DNA of 64,000 bases from NCBI GenBank assembly GCA_022823865.1, contig JAJEHF010000197.1, positions 1-64,000 of the forward strand, written 5' to 3'. A program made the translations under genes and the position numbers. This document shows, piece by piece, positions 1 to 9,126 of the stretch. Position 1 is the first letter of the stretch. Every line of letters begins with the position of its first letter. A model generated the notes under the pieces. The model saw only the letters and a program-made list of their open reading frames with translations. It ran no database searches and had not been told where the DNA came from. Source of the stretch: Bryobacterales bacterium (lineage in GTDB: Bacteria > Acidobacteriota > Terriglobia > Bryobacterales > UBA6623).

Positions 1-180
1 CCCCCTGCCGGGCGCTGCGAAGAGCGGTCCAGCGCCCTTCGCGCAGGCCCTTGCAACTCCAGCGACAGGCTGCCCTAGTTGCACGAGCAACGATCCGGTC
101 CCATCAGACGAGTCACGTATCGACAAAAAAATGTACCTGCCCTTGGCCCGCTGGTAGAGTCTCGCGAGGAATTTGCCTGT

Positions 181-234
181 TACAATTAGCGCGTCGCCGC
201 ACGAGTGCGGCGGTGGGGTATAGGAGGTTTAACA
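181..234 (+). promoter_or_regulatory. Leader of first TonB receptor gene: -10 candidate, hairpin, ribosome site
   Basis: TACAAT at 181-186 is a plausible -10 element; I see no convincing -35. A perfect hairpin follows at 195-212 (7-bp stem CGCCGCA/TGCGGCG, loop CGAG). AGGAGG at 222-227 lies 7 nt before the ATG at 235 and fixes the start. Bases 1-180 show no gene I can support. Confidence 0.45.
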
Positions 235-3200
235 ATGCATAGGCATTCCTTGCTCGGCGCGGCGCTCGCCGTCGTGCTCGCAGCAGCGGTGCAACTCGCG
301 CCAGCCCAAGACCTGCGCGGCAAGATCGGCGGCACTGTGACCGACGCATCGGGTGCAGTGATCCCGGGTGCGAACGTCACCCTCTCCAACGACAACACGA
401 ACGTCTCGTCCGGGGCGCAGACCAGCGCCGCCGGACAGTACCTGTTCGATTTCGTACTGCCTGGCACGTACACGATCACCGTCGAGTCGGACGGCTTCCG
501 CTCGTTCCAGCAGCAGAACATTCTCGTTCAGACCAGGGCCGACATCACCGTCGACGCTGCTCTTGAACTCGGCGCGGTCACCGAGACCGTAACGGTCGAA
601 GAGGCGCCTGTCGCCGTGCAATTCACTACGACCACCATGGAGACCACCCTGGACACCAAGCTGTCGCAGGAACTGCCGCTGCTCAACCGCAATCCGTACA
701 TGCTCGCAGCACTCGATCCGGCCGTGAACTACCGGGGCGGTGCGGAGAACGCGCCCTACCACCACTGGGCGATGAGCCAGCTGGACGTCGGCGGCAACAC
801 CTCGACGCGGAACAACGTGCTGATGGACGGCGTGCCGCAGCTCGTTGGGGCCAAGGGCGTGTACACGCCGCCCATGGACGCGGTTTCAGAGGTGAATGTC
901 CAGCAGAATGCCACGGACGCCGAGTACGGCCACAGCGCCGGCGGGATCGTCTCCGTGCAGATGAAGAGCGGCACCAACGATTGGCACGGCACCGCCTACT
1001 ACTTCGGCCGCAATCCGGTTCTCAATGCGCGGCCCAACGCCCTCACGTCCCAGAAGAGCGTGGTGCGGCGCAGCGTCTGGGGCGTCAGCTCCGGGAATCC
1101 GATCGTCAAGAACAAGGTCTTCAACTACTTCGCGTACGAAGCCCAGGACGTTCGCTCCCCCAGCACGGTCAACCTGACATTGCCGCGGACGGCGGAGCGC
1201 AGCGGCGACTTCTCCAACAGCCTGAACCGGCGCGGGGGCCTGCGCCAGATCTTCGACCCGCTCACCACCGACCCCGACGGCAACAACCGTTCGCAGTTCC
1301 CGGACAACCGCATCCCGTCAAGCCGGTTCGACCCGACATCCCTGCGCGTCCTGGACAAGACCTGGGAGCCGAACAACGCCGGTGACAACGCCTCGGGAGC
1401 GAATAATTTCCGCCACGTCTTCCCGATCACGTTCGACTACTGGAATCTGACGAACCGGACGGATTACAACGTCAGCGACAGGGTCAAGGTCTTCGGGCGC
1501 ATCAGCCGCTTCCACACGACCCAGAGCGAGCCGGACTACTCCGGCTCCGTTGCCCAGCGTCGCCAAGGCAGCGCCCGCAACAGCGTGCAGGCTTCCGGCG
1601 ACATCGTCTGGACGATCTCGCCGTCGACCGTGTTCAACATGCGCGGCTCGTGGTCCAAGATCACCGATTCGTTCTACACGCCGCAGGCCGAAATCGGCGA
1701 GGCGGGCTTGGCAGAGCTGTGGCCGAACAATCCCTGGTATGCGTCGCACGTGCGGGACATCCCGGCCGTGCACTTCCCGGAAATCCGGGTCGACGCCGAC
1801 GCGACGACGTCGTTCGGGCGCTCGGGCTTCTGGTTCCAAGAGCCCTCGACGTGGAACCTCGAAGCCAAGGTCTCCAAGCAGATGGGCCGCCACTACATCA
1901 AGATTGGCGGCCAGTACCGCAAGCAGCTGGTGCTGGCGGCGCGCCCGCGCGGCATGCGCTTCCGCTTCAACGCGAACCCCACGGCCGACACGGCCAACAG
2001 CCCCAACACGGGCGAACTCGGCCACGCCTGGGCCTCGATGCTGCTCGGCGTGATGCAGGACGGCAACTGGAGCAGGGCGAGGACCGTGGCGGTCAACCGC
2101 CCGCAGATCGACGTATTCGGCTTCTTTATCCAGGACGACTACAAGCTGAACTCGCGCGTGACCCTCAATCTGGGCTTGCGCTACGAGTACGAGACCCCGA
2201 TGCGGGATCCGGAGCACCGGCTTTCCCGCTACCTCGATTTCAACCAGGGGCTTCCCGAGGTAGCCGCGGCGATGAACTGGGTCCACTCGGACATCTTGGC
2301 GATGCGGACCACTCCGTTCAACCTGCTCGGAGCCTGGGTGTTCACCGATTCCAGCCACCCCTACGCGTGGAGCGGCCAGACCAACCTCTTCCTGCCGCGA
2401 GCCGGCCTCGCCGTCAGGCTGAACACGCGCACGGCCCTGCGAATCGGTTACTCGCGATACGCCACGCCACCGATCCAAGAGAAAGGCGGCGGGGCATCCG
2501 ATGCCGGCCTCGACATCCTCGGCAGCACGCCCTATCCAGGCTACGAGATCGAGGGTAGCCCGCTCTCGTCAATTAACGGCACGCCGCGGGCGTACTTCGG
2601 CGATCCCTTCCCGAGCGGCGGTCCCCATCCCAATCCGCTGCCGGAGCCGTTTGGCCAGCGCTTCGGACGCTTCGCGACTCTCGGATCGAACGAGGCGAGA
2701 TTCTTCCACCAGGACTGGACGGCGGGCGTCAATGACCGCTTCAACTTCTCGCTGCAGAGGGAGATCGCCAGCCGCATCGTTCTCGACGCGACATACTTCA
2801 TGAACTTCGGCAGCAACCAGCCCTACGACCGGCGCCACAACCTGTTGGACCCGCGCATCGGCTTCCAGCACGGCAGCGCGATTAACAGGGCGACGCCCAA
2901 TCCGTTCTACGGGCTGCCTCAGGAGATCATGCCGGGGCCGCTGGCGAGCCGGCGGAATATTCGAGTCAGGGACTTGCTCACACCGTATCCGCACTTCCTC
3001 AGCAACGGCATCATCGAACATGTCTTCCCGGGCCGCCGGGAGCGCTACAACTCGCTGCAGTTGCAGCTGCAAAGGCCCTTCGCCAACGGCTTCAACGTCA
3101 TCATGGGGTACAACTACCACCGGGCTCGCAACGAGGACTTCTACGACGAAGTCGACGAAGTCGACCAGCGTTTCACCTTCCAGGACGATATCCGGGGCCG

Positions 3201-3705
3201 CCACAAGTTCACCTTGGCGGGCATCTACGAACTGCCGATCGGGCGGAACAAGGCCGTGGCGTCGGACGTGCGGGGCGTGGCGGACAAGATCATCAGCGGC
3301 TGGCAGCTCAGCTGGCTCTACACCTATGTTGGCGGCGAGCTGCTCCGGTTCGGGGGCCTTGAGGTCACCGGCGACCCGGCGATCTCCAACCCGACCCGGG
3401 AGAGGATGTTCAACACCGACGCATTCTCGAACCTGGCGCCATTCACGCGGCGATCGAATCCGTGGAGCTACCCCGGCGTCCACGGGCCGCGCTTCTCGAA
3501 CCTCGACATGGTCTTCGCCAAGCGAACCCGCATCTCGGAGAGGCTGGAGTTTGAGTTCCGCATGGAGTCGTACAACCTCACGAACAGCTTCATGGGCGCG
3601 AACCCCACCACCAACGTCAACAGCGGCAACTTCGGCCGTGTAGCGAGCAAGGTGCGCACGCACTTCGGTCGCGAGTGGCAGTACAGCGGCCGTTTCATCT
3701 GGTAG
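235..3705 (+). CDS. TonB-dependent receptor with carboxypeptidase-regulatory-like N-terminus
   Basis: A 1156-aa outer-membrane receptor of the Oar-like type common in Acidobacteriota. After a signal peptide (hydrophobic run at residues 6-20) comes an Ig-like carboxypeptidase-regulatory domain at about residues 25-110 (GGTVTDASGAVIPGA motif). A plug-like region follows (ILMDGV-type motif near residue 200, then AEYGHSAGGIVSVQMKSGTN). The rest is a long beta-barrel rich in aromatic/Gly strands, ending in a terminal aromatic (FIW). Start chosen at 235 because AGGAGG lies just upstream; an in-frame ATG at 205 has no such site. These proteins are thought to import large ligands or oligomers with TonB energy; the substrate is unknown. 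A convergent gene follows across a hairpin. Confidence 0.9.
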   Translation: MHRHSLLGAALAVVLAAAVQLAPAQDLRGKIGGTVTDASGAVIPGANVTLSNDNTNVSSGAQTSAAGQYLFDFVLPGTYTITVESDGFRSFQQQNILVQTRADITVDAALELGAVTETVTVEEAPVAVQFTTTTMETTLDTKLSQELPLLNRNPYMLAALDPAVNYRGGAENAPYHHWAMSQLDVGGNTSTRNNVLMDGVPQLVGAKGVYTPPMDAVSEVNVQQNATDAEYGHSAGGIVSVQMKSGTNDWHGTAYYFGRNPVLNARPNALTSQKSVVRRSVWGVSSGNPIVKNKVFNYFAYEAQDVRSPSTVNLTLPRTAERSGDFSNSLNRRGGLRQIFDPLTTDPDGNNRSQFPDNRIPSSRFDPTSLRVLDKTWEPNNAGDNASGANNFRHVFPITFDYWNLTNRTDYNVSDRVKVFGRISRFHTTQSEPDYSGSVAQRRQGSARNSVQASGDIVWTISPSTVFNMRGSWSKITDSFYTPQAEIGEAGLAELWPNNPWYASHVRDIPAVHFPEIRVDADATTSFGRSGFWFQEPSTWNLEAKVSKQMGRHYIKIGGQYRKQLVLAARPRGMRFRFNANPTADTANSPNTGELGHAWASMLLGVMQDGNWSRARTVAVNRPQIDVFGFFIQDDYKLNSRVTLNLGLRYEYETPMRDPEHRLSRYLDFNQGLPEVAAAMNWVHSDILAMRTTPFNLLGAWVFTDSSHPYAWSGQTNLFLPRAGLAVRLNTRTALRIGYSRYATPPIQEKGGGASDAGLDILGSTPYPGYEIEGSPLSSINGTPRAYFGDPFPSGGPHPNPLPEPFGQRFGRFATLGSNEARFFHQDWTAGVNDRFNFSLQREIASRIVLDATYFMNFGSNQPYDRRHNLLDPRIGFQHGSAINRATPNPFYGLPQEIMPGPLASRRNIRVRDLLTPYPHFLSNGIIEHVFPGRRERYNSLQLQLQRPFANGFNVIMGYNYHRARNEDFYDEVDEVDQRFTFQDDIRGRHKFTLAGIYELPIGRNKAVASDVRGVADKIISGWQLSWLYTYVGGELLRFGGLEVTGDPAISNPTRERMFNTDAFSNLAPFTRRSNPWSYPGVHGPRFSNLDMVFAKRTRISERLEFEFRMESYNLTNSFMGANPTTNVNSGNFGRVASKVRTHFGREWQYSGRFIW

Positions 3706-3733
3706 CTTCCCGCGACCGGACAGAACCAGTGCA

Positions 3734-3759
3734 GGGGCGGGGCCGAACGGTCCCGCCCC
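3734..3759. terminator. GC-rich hairpin between convergent genes
   Basis: Stem GGGGCGGGGCC/GGTCCCGCCCC (11 bp, one G-U) with loop GAAC, lying 28 nt after the receptor stop and before the 3' end of the opposing propeller gene. No U-run follows on either strand, so it may terminate weakly or protect 3' ends. Confidence 0.4.
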
Positions 3760-3782
3760 GATCTCGCTTCTAAGGACGTGCG

Positions 3783-5564
3783 CTATCGAGCCGCCGCCTG
3801 AAGTTCGAGCGACCAGACCTCGTCTTTCGTTTCCTCGTGCGAGAACGCCAGCGCAGCTCCGTCCGGGCTGACCCGGATTGGGCCGGCACGCTTCCACGGC
3901 GTCTCCAGAAGCGTCGGCTCGGCACCGCCGGCGGGGACGGTCCAAAGACTCGATGCGCTGGCTGACTCGGCGCTCACCAGCAGCAGCTCGTCGTCCGCGG
4001 CCCACTCCAGGCCGGAAATCTCCCCGTAGCGCGAGCGCAGGACGGTGATCGCCCGGCTGGTTCCGACATCGAGAACCTCTACCGACTGCGTCTCGCCATC
4101 CGGCCCGGCCGCCAGAACGAATGCGAGCCGATTCGTGTCCCGCGCCCGGCGAAGCGAGCGGAGGACTGCCCGGCCGGGCGGAGGGTGGTAGAGATCCTCG
4201 TCTCGACCCGACTCCAGGGAGTGGGACCGGATCGAGAAGCGGTTCGTGCCGGTGCGTTGCGCGAAGAAGATACGACTGCCATCCGCTGACCAGTCGCCTT
4301 CCAAGCCGCGGAAGTCCCCGGTGCGTTCGACGACCGCCTGTGTCGTCTCGCCGGTACCCAGCTCCATCACGAAGAGTCCGGACCGGCCCTGGGCGTCCCC
4401 GCCGCTCAGCAGCAGGGAGCCGCCGTCAGGAGACCACCTGACCCGCTCGATAAACGCGAGCCGCGGCGTGTGGAGTGTTTCACGGCCGGAAGCCAAGTCG
4501 CGCACTGTCACCGCTCGGTGCTCCTGTCCGTAGTTTTCCGTGCCGACGCGCGAGAGGTAGGCCAGAGAGCGGCCGTCAGGCGACCACTCCGGACTCCGAT
4601 TCGCTCCGGCGAACCGGCTGGCCAGAACTCTGGCACCGCCGATCAGGGCGCCGCTGGACGAATCGAAACGGCCGACGAATACGTCGCTCCGTCCCGCCCG
4701 CAGCCCATAGAACAGGCGACCGTCGTTCGTGAACGCCATCGGCAGCGCGCGCCCGATCCCCCGCCGGACAAGCTCGGGCTCGCCGACAGGCTTGCCGCCG
4801 TCCACCTTCAGCATCCAGGCGTCCATCTCGCCGTCCCGGTCACTGCCGAACACCACCGCCTTGCCATCAGGGGTCCACAGCGGGAACAGGTCGTTGGCGG
4901 GGTTGTCGGTCAGCGCGCCGAAAGTCGACCCGTCGATGGCGACGACGTGAATGTCACGAGCCGTTGACTCACCCGCGGGAATCGAGTCGTAGACGACGAA
5001 ACGCCCGTCGGGCGACAGGTCGATCTTCTTGGGGTAGAACCAGTCCAGCGAACGCAAGACGCGTGCCGTGCCGTCGATTGTCGACACCAGCGCGATCTGG
5101 CTGACGTTGTCTCGCCGGAACAGCAAGGCCAGCACCTGGTCGCCGTCGGGCGAGAACGCCGTGGGCTGGACGAAGCCCGCCTCGGGATTCCGGTACAGCG
5201 TGCGCGGCGCGGAGCCATCGACCGAGACGATTCTCAGTTCGTAGAAACGTTCCTCGTTGAACCATGCGTAGGCGACTTGCTGGCTGTCGCGAGAGAAGAC
5301 GGAGAAATACGCGAACTGTCCGGGGGCGGGACCGCCCGCGCCGCTGGTCAGCGCACGGCTGGCGCCCGACGCCAAGTCCCGGAGCGCGAGGTTCCCCGTA
5401 GTGTCCACGAAGGAGAGGTAGCGGCCGTCCGGCGAGGGAGCGCCAAGCGCGTTGGTCTGCTCGTCGGCCCAGACCGGTCGGACCCGGGCAGCGGTCGATT
5501 CCTCGGCCCCGGGCGCGCACAGGGCGCCGGCCAGCGCCAGCGCTGACAGGACCGGCAACGCCAT
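3783..5564 (-). CDS. Exported TolB-like (PD40/WD40-like) beta-propeller protein
   Basis: About 593 aa from the preferred start. A signal peptide (ALPVLSALALAGALCAPGA) is followed by repeated PD40 blades marked by SPDGRY, SPDGDQ, TPDGKA, SPDGRS, SPDGGS and similar SxDG motifs, spread over the whole protein. This is the TolB/DPP-IV propeller fold without a peptidase or receiver domain. It is probably a periplasmic or surface binding protein; the partner is unknown. An alternative ATG at 5639 adds 25 Arg/Pro-rich residues before the signal peptide and would leave only about 30 bp to the divergent cytochrome gene. It converges on the TonB receptor gene. Confidence 0.75.
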   Translation of the reverse strand: MALPVLSALALAGALCAPGAEESTAARVRPVWADEQTNALGAPSPDGRYLSFVDTTGNLALRDLASGASRALTSGAGGPAPGQFAYFSVFSRDSQQVAYAWFNEERFYELRIVSVDGSAPRTLYRNPEAGFVQPTAFSPDGDQVLALLFRRDNVSQIALVSTIDGTARVLRSLDWFYPKKIDLSPDGRFVVYDSIPAGESTARDIHVVAIDGSTFGALTDNPANDLFPLWTPDGKAVVFGSDRDGEMDAWMLKVDGGKPVGEPELVRRGIGRALPMAFTNDGRLFYGLRAGRSDVFVGRFDSSSGALIGGARVLASRFAGANRSPEWSPDGRSLAYLSRVGTENYGQEHRAVTVRDLASGRETLHTPRLAFIERVRWSPDGGSLLLSGGDAQGRSGLFVMELGTGETTQAVVERTGDFRGLEGDWSADGSRIFFAQRTGTNRFSIRSHSLESGRDEDLYHPPPGRAVLRSLRRARDTNRLAFVLAAGPDGETQSVEVLDVGTSRAITVLRSRYGEISGLEWAADDELLLVSAESASASSLWTVPAGGAEPTLLETPWKRAGPIRVSPDGAALAFSHEETKDEVWSLELQAAAR

Positions 5565-5668
5565 TCCCCGCGGCGGCCGCCCTGCCGTCGAGGGTGGCTG
5601 CGATCCCGGGCTCAGGCGCTGCCGGGCTCGGAGTACCATAATCCATACAATACGTTGCCAGCGCGCCG

Positions 5669-6802
5669 ATGCCCAGAAACCGAGCGCTGAAATGGATGCT
5701 GCCGTGGCTCGCATCGGCAGCGCTTAGGCTGTTCGCCCAGCCGTTGGACGTCTTCGAGCACTCCCCGGAGTCATATTTGGGAGCGGATGCGTGCGCGGCC
5801 TGCCACGCCGAGCAGTTCGCGATGCAGTCGACGACCGGCCACGCGCTCTCGCTGCACCGCACAGCCGATCATCCGGCCGCGCCGTCGTTCGCGCCATCGG
5901 GATCGTTGGCACGAACGGGCGGTGCCAAATACTCGTACCGAGTCGAGGACGGCGCGCTCCGCGTGGATGTCAGCGCCAACGGGCAGCGGACCGACTCTCG
6001 GCTCGATTGGGCGTTCGGCGCGGGAGAGCAGGCCGTCACTTTCGTCGGGCAGGTCGACGAGGATCGCTATGTCGAGCATCACTTCAGCTACTACGCGGCG
6101 AATGGCTCTCTGGGAACGACGCCGGGACATCGCGACGTTCCGGCCCGGGGCGCCGAGGAAGCACTGGGTGTGTACTACGAGACGTTCGGCCCGCGGCCCT
6201 CGATCATGCGCTGCTTCCAGTGCCATTCGACCGGTCCGCTGGCGCTCGGAGACGGGTCGGCGTTGCAGCCGCACGAGTTGGGTGTCCGTTGCGAGGCCTG
6301 CCACGGGCCTGGCCGTCAGCATGTCGAGGCAATCGCATCCGGCCACTTGGAGCAGGCGACCGCCGCGATCGGGAATCCGGCGCGACTTCCCGGTGACGAG
6401 TTGCTCCAGTTCTGCGGCGACTGCCACAGGCCGCCGGCGTCTTCCGGCCAGGTGATCGACTGGAGCGATCCTTGGAACGTGCGCCACCAGCCCGTCTATC
6501 TCTCGCGGAGCGCCTGTCTGCAGCCCGGTGGCCAGCCGCTGGCATGCATGCGCTGCCACGATCCGCACGGGCCGCTATCGCCGGAGACGGCTCGCGAGAG
6601 CCGGCGCTGCCTCGAGTGTCACGAGAACCGCCTGCCGCCCGCCTCCGTCTGCGTCCAGGGAGCAGGCCGGACATGCTCGTCCTGCCACATGCCGCCGGTG
6701 ATGCCACAGGACGAGCTGCGCTTTACGAACCACTGGATCGGCATCTACGACCCCGACAATCCACTGCGGCCCCGCGAGGCCAGCGAGACCGCCCCGCGCT
6801 GA
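5669..6802 (+). CDS. Exported heptahaem cytochrome c
   Basis: 377 aa with an N-terminal signal-like segment (LPWLASAALRLFAQP) and seven CxxCH haem-binding motifs at about residues 42, 182, 208, 249, 293, 314 and 336. The 120-residue gap between the first and second haem carries a beta-rich stretch, and the last six are clustered. This is the layout of cytochrome c554/NrfB-type multihaem electron carriers. CSSCHMPP near the C-terminus is typical of the family. It probably acts in periplasmic electron transfer; the donor and acceptor cannot be read from context. A second in-frame ATG at 5696 would give a shorter, more typical signal peptide. Confidence 0.85.
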   Translation: MPRNRALKWMLPWLASAALRLFAQPLDVFEHSPESYLGADACAACHAEQFAMQSTTGHALSLHRTADHPAAPSFAPSGSLARTGGAKYSYRVEDGALRVDVSANGQRTDSRLDWAFGAGEQAVTFVGQVDEDRYVEHHFSYYAANGSLGTTPGHRDVPARGAEEALGVYYETFGPRPSIMRCFQCHSTGPLALGDGSALQPHELGVRCEACHGPGRQHVEAIASGHLEQATAAIGNPARLPGDELLQFCGDCHRPPASSGQVIDWSDPWNVRHQPVYLSRSACLQPGGQPLACMRCHDPHGPLSPETARESRRCLECHENRLPPASVCVQGAGRTCSSCHMPPVMPQDELRFTNHWIGIYDPDNPLRPREASETAPR

Positions 6803-7125
6803 CAAGCTCTCGTCTGCCGCGCCGGTTTCATGGAACGCCCCCGTGGCGAGACTCGGGCGGCAGCAATCGCGGCCGGCGGCCGGCATGCGTGCGAGCAGCC
6901 GATGTTCGCAGTCCCAACCGAGGCACCAGTTGGGGACCTGCGCTGGCACCCCTCCAGCACCCTCCCTTTCGGATCCGCTCGCTCCCGATTCCCTGAAGCC
7001 CTCGCGCGAATCGCGCGAAGGTTCGCCGAGGGATGTGGATTTTCAGACTTCTCTCGCAAAAAGCGCCCGTGCCAGGCCCGGTTCGTGCTTCCATGAAGGC
7101 GGCAGCGGGCGGAGGCTCCGGTCGA
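6803..7125. other. Non-coding stretch, no feature seen
   Basis: The 323 bases between the cytochrome and the next gene hold no ORF with recognisable content. The only signal is GGAGG at 7111-7115, the ribosome site for the gene at 7126. Confidence 0.4.
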
Positions 7126-8646
7126 ATGAACCGCAGGGAAGCAATCAAGGGCATCGCAGGGTCCGGATCGATCGTCACGGGGGGCCTTTGGAATGGCACG
7201 ACGCTTGCGGCTGCGGACCAAGCCGTCGCGTCCGACATCGTCCGCTTCGGTGCCGATATCGAGCCGCTCGTCCGACTGATCGAGAAGACGCCCCGCAGCG
7301 ACTGCATCGAAGCCGTCGCGGGGCGGCTCAAGGCGGGACTCTCGTACCGCGAGCTGCTGTCGGCTCTGTTCTTGGCCGGGATCCGGAATGTCAGTCCGCA
7401 GCCGCCGGGATTCAAGTTCCACTGCGTCTTCGTCCTGCACTCAGCGAACCAGCTGAGCCTGGACGCGCCGGACAGCGAGCGGCTGCTGCCGCTGCTATGG
7501 GCTCTCGACTACTTCAAGCAGTCGCAGCAGCGGGACGCCGACGAGGACGATTTCCAGCTGCGCAGGCCCAAAGGACCGCTGCCCTCGGCGGGAAACGCTT
7601 GGGGGGAGTTCCACGCCGCCATGCAGTCCTGGGACGAGGAACGGGCGGATCGCGCCATCACGGCGCTTGCCCGCACGAAGGGCGGACACGAGGTCGTCGA
7701 GGGGCTGTGGCGGTATGGAGCGAGGGACTATCGCAATATCGGGCACAAGGCGATCTTCACCGCCAGCGCATGGCGCACCCTGCAGGCGATTGGCTGGCGT
7801 CACGCGGAACCGGCGTTGCGGTCGTTGGTCCTCGGGCTGCTGGATTTCGGGACGGATCGTCGCATGAACGGCTACGCCTTCGAGGATCAGTCCCATCCCG
7901 CTAATGCGGCGACGGCGAGCAAGTTGCTTCCGAAGCTGCCACCGGACTGGATTTCGGGGGAATCGACGGATCCGTCGCGTGCGCGGGGCGTACTGGAGGC
8001 AATGCGAGGCGCCGAGCCAGTCGCTGCGAGCAGTGAAGTCGCGAAGATGCTGATGGACGGGCAGGCCAACGCTCGCGACGCCTGGGACGGCATCCACCTT
8101 GCCGCCGGCGACTTGATGCTGAGGCTTCCCGGCATTCTCGGAGTCCACTGCGTGACCTCCGCAAACGCCCTGCATTACGCATTCCGGATGTCCGGCGACG
8201 CCGAGACGCGCCTGTACCTGCTGCTGCAAGGCGTTGGATGGATGGGCCAGTTTGCAAACTATATGTCGCAGGGCGGCGAAATGAGGCCTTTGGACCTCAG
8301 CAAGCGCGAGCGCGCTGACGAGTCCCAGAGCGGAAGCGAAGAGGTCGCCGCGATCCTCGGACAGCTCGACACGGACATCGACGAGGCCGCGCGAAGGGCC
8401 TTCGGCTACGCAAAGGACCAACCGGACTTAACGGAGTTCTTCAGGTCGTCGCTCGGCATCCTGTTCCGCAAGGTGGATGAGTCCCACCGCTTCAAGTACG
8501 CAGCGGCCATCTTCGAAGATCTCGCCCTGGTGAGCCCGGCATGGCGGCCTCACATGCTGGCCGCGTCGACATACTACCTGCACGGTCCTTCCGACCGGGA
8601 CGCGGCCGCTGTGACGCGTGCTCGCGAGGCATTGGGCATTTCCTGA
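7126..8646 (+). CDS. Tat-type exported protein of unknown function
   Basis: 506 aa. The N-terminus NRREAIKGIAGSGS looks like a twin-arginine signal with a short hydrophobic core, so a folded or cofactor-bearing exported protein is likely. The body is largely helical, with FKFHCVFVLHSANQL near residue 85 and several His- and Asp-rich segments, but no family motif I can name. The start at 7126 has GGAGG 10 nt upstream; an in-frame ATG at 7093 is the alternative. No operon partner is evident: 323 bp of non-coding sequence precede it and 480 bp follow. Confidence 0.6.
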   Translation: MNRREAIKGIAGSGSIVTGGLWNGTTLAAADQAVASDIVRFGADIEPLVRLIEKTPRSDCIEAVAGRLKAGLSYRELLSALFLAGIRNVSPQPPGFKFHCVFVLHSANQLSLDAPDSERLLPLLWALDYFKQSQQRDADEDDFQLRRPKGPLPSAGNAWGEFHAAMQSWDEERADRAITALARTKGGHEVVEGLWRYGARDYRNIGHKAIFTASAWRTLQAIGWRHAEPALRSLVLGLLDFGTDRRMNGYAFEDQSHPANAATASKLLPKLPPDWISGESTDPSRARGVLEAMRGAEPVAASSEVAKMLMDGQANARDAWDGIHLAAGDLMLRLPGILGVHCVTSANALHYAFRMSGDAETRLYLLLQGVGWMGQFANYMSQGGEMRPLDLSKRERADESQSGSEEVAAILGQLDTDIDEAARRAFGYAKDQPDLTEFFRSSLGILFRKVDESHRFKYAAAIFEDLALVSPAWRPHMLAASTYYLHGPSDRDAAAVTRAREALGIS

Positions 8647-9126
8647 GACAGCGGGCAGGTCTGCGACGGGAATCTAGCCGGCCTGCCGAGATCGAAATTG
8701 CGCCAATCGGACCGTCCAGCCCACCATGGGCGCCTGCATTTGCGTTCACCGGGCGGGCCGGGCCGGCGGCGACTGCTCGGCCTGCGACGTTGGGCTCCCA
8801 GCGAGTCCCTTCCGAGATGTACCGCCGTGAATCCTCCAAGCTAGCCGTCGTGGCCTCCGAGGCGCGATCACGGGAGCCTGCCGGGGGGGAGCCTAGCAGG
8901 CCATCCCCACGCTTGGTGAGCCAAGAGGAAATCGCTCCGGGATCGAGGACTGGCACCGGCTCGCGAGGCCTCCCTAGGTCGCCGTGTCCCCGAGCCGCTC
9001 CCTCCGCAATACACCGAAGAGGGCTTCATTTCTAGACGACGGGAAAAGGGCTTACTTCTAAACGACGACGACACCGCTGCAGTGGCAAGCGCCGCGCTTC
9101 TGCCTGCCGAATTACACTGGGAGACC
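8647..9126. other. Non-coding stretch with a short tandem near-repeat
   Basis: No gene seen. Near its 3' end a 23-nt element at 9021-9043 (starting GGGCTTCATTTCTAGACGAC) is repeated with a few changes at 9048-9070 (GGGCTTACTTCTAAACGAC), a 27-nt period. The second copy ends 56 nt before the ATG of the aminotransferase gene. Confidence 0.45.

Noticed and set aside
1318-2478. Long minus-strand open frame inside the first TonB receptor gene
   Set aside because: Arg/Val/Gly-rich translation typical of antisense frames in GC-rich genes; no motifs, and the plus-strand product is certain.
2569-4005. 478-codon minus-strand frame across the receptor 3' end and the propeller gene
   Set aside because: It overlaps two well-supported genes, and its translation is low-complexity Arg/Val/Glu with no domain.
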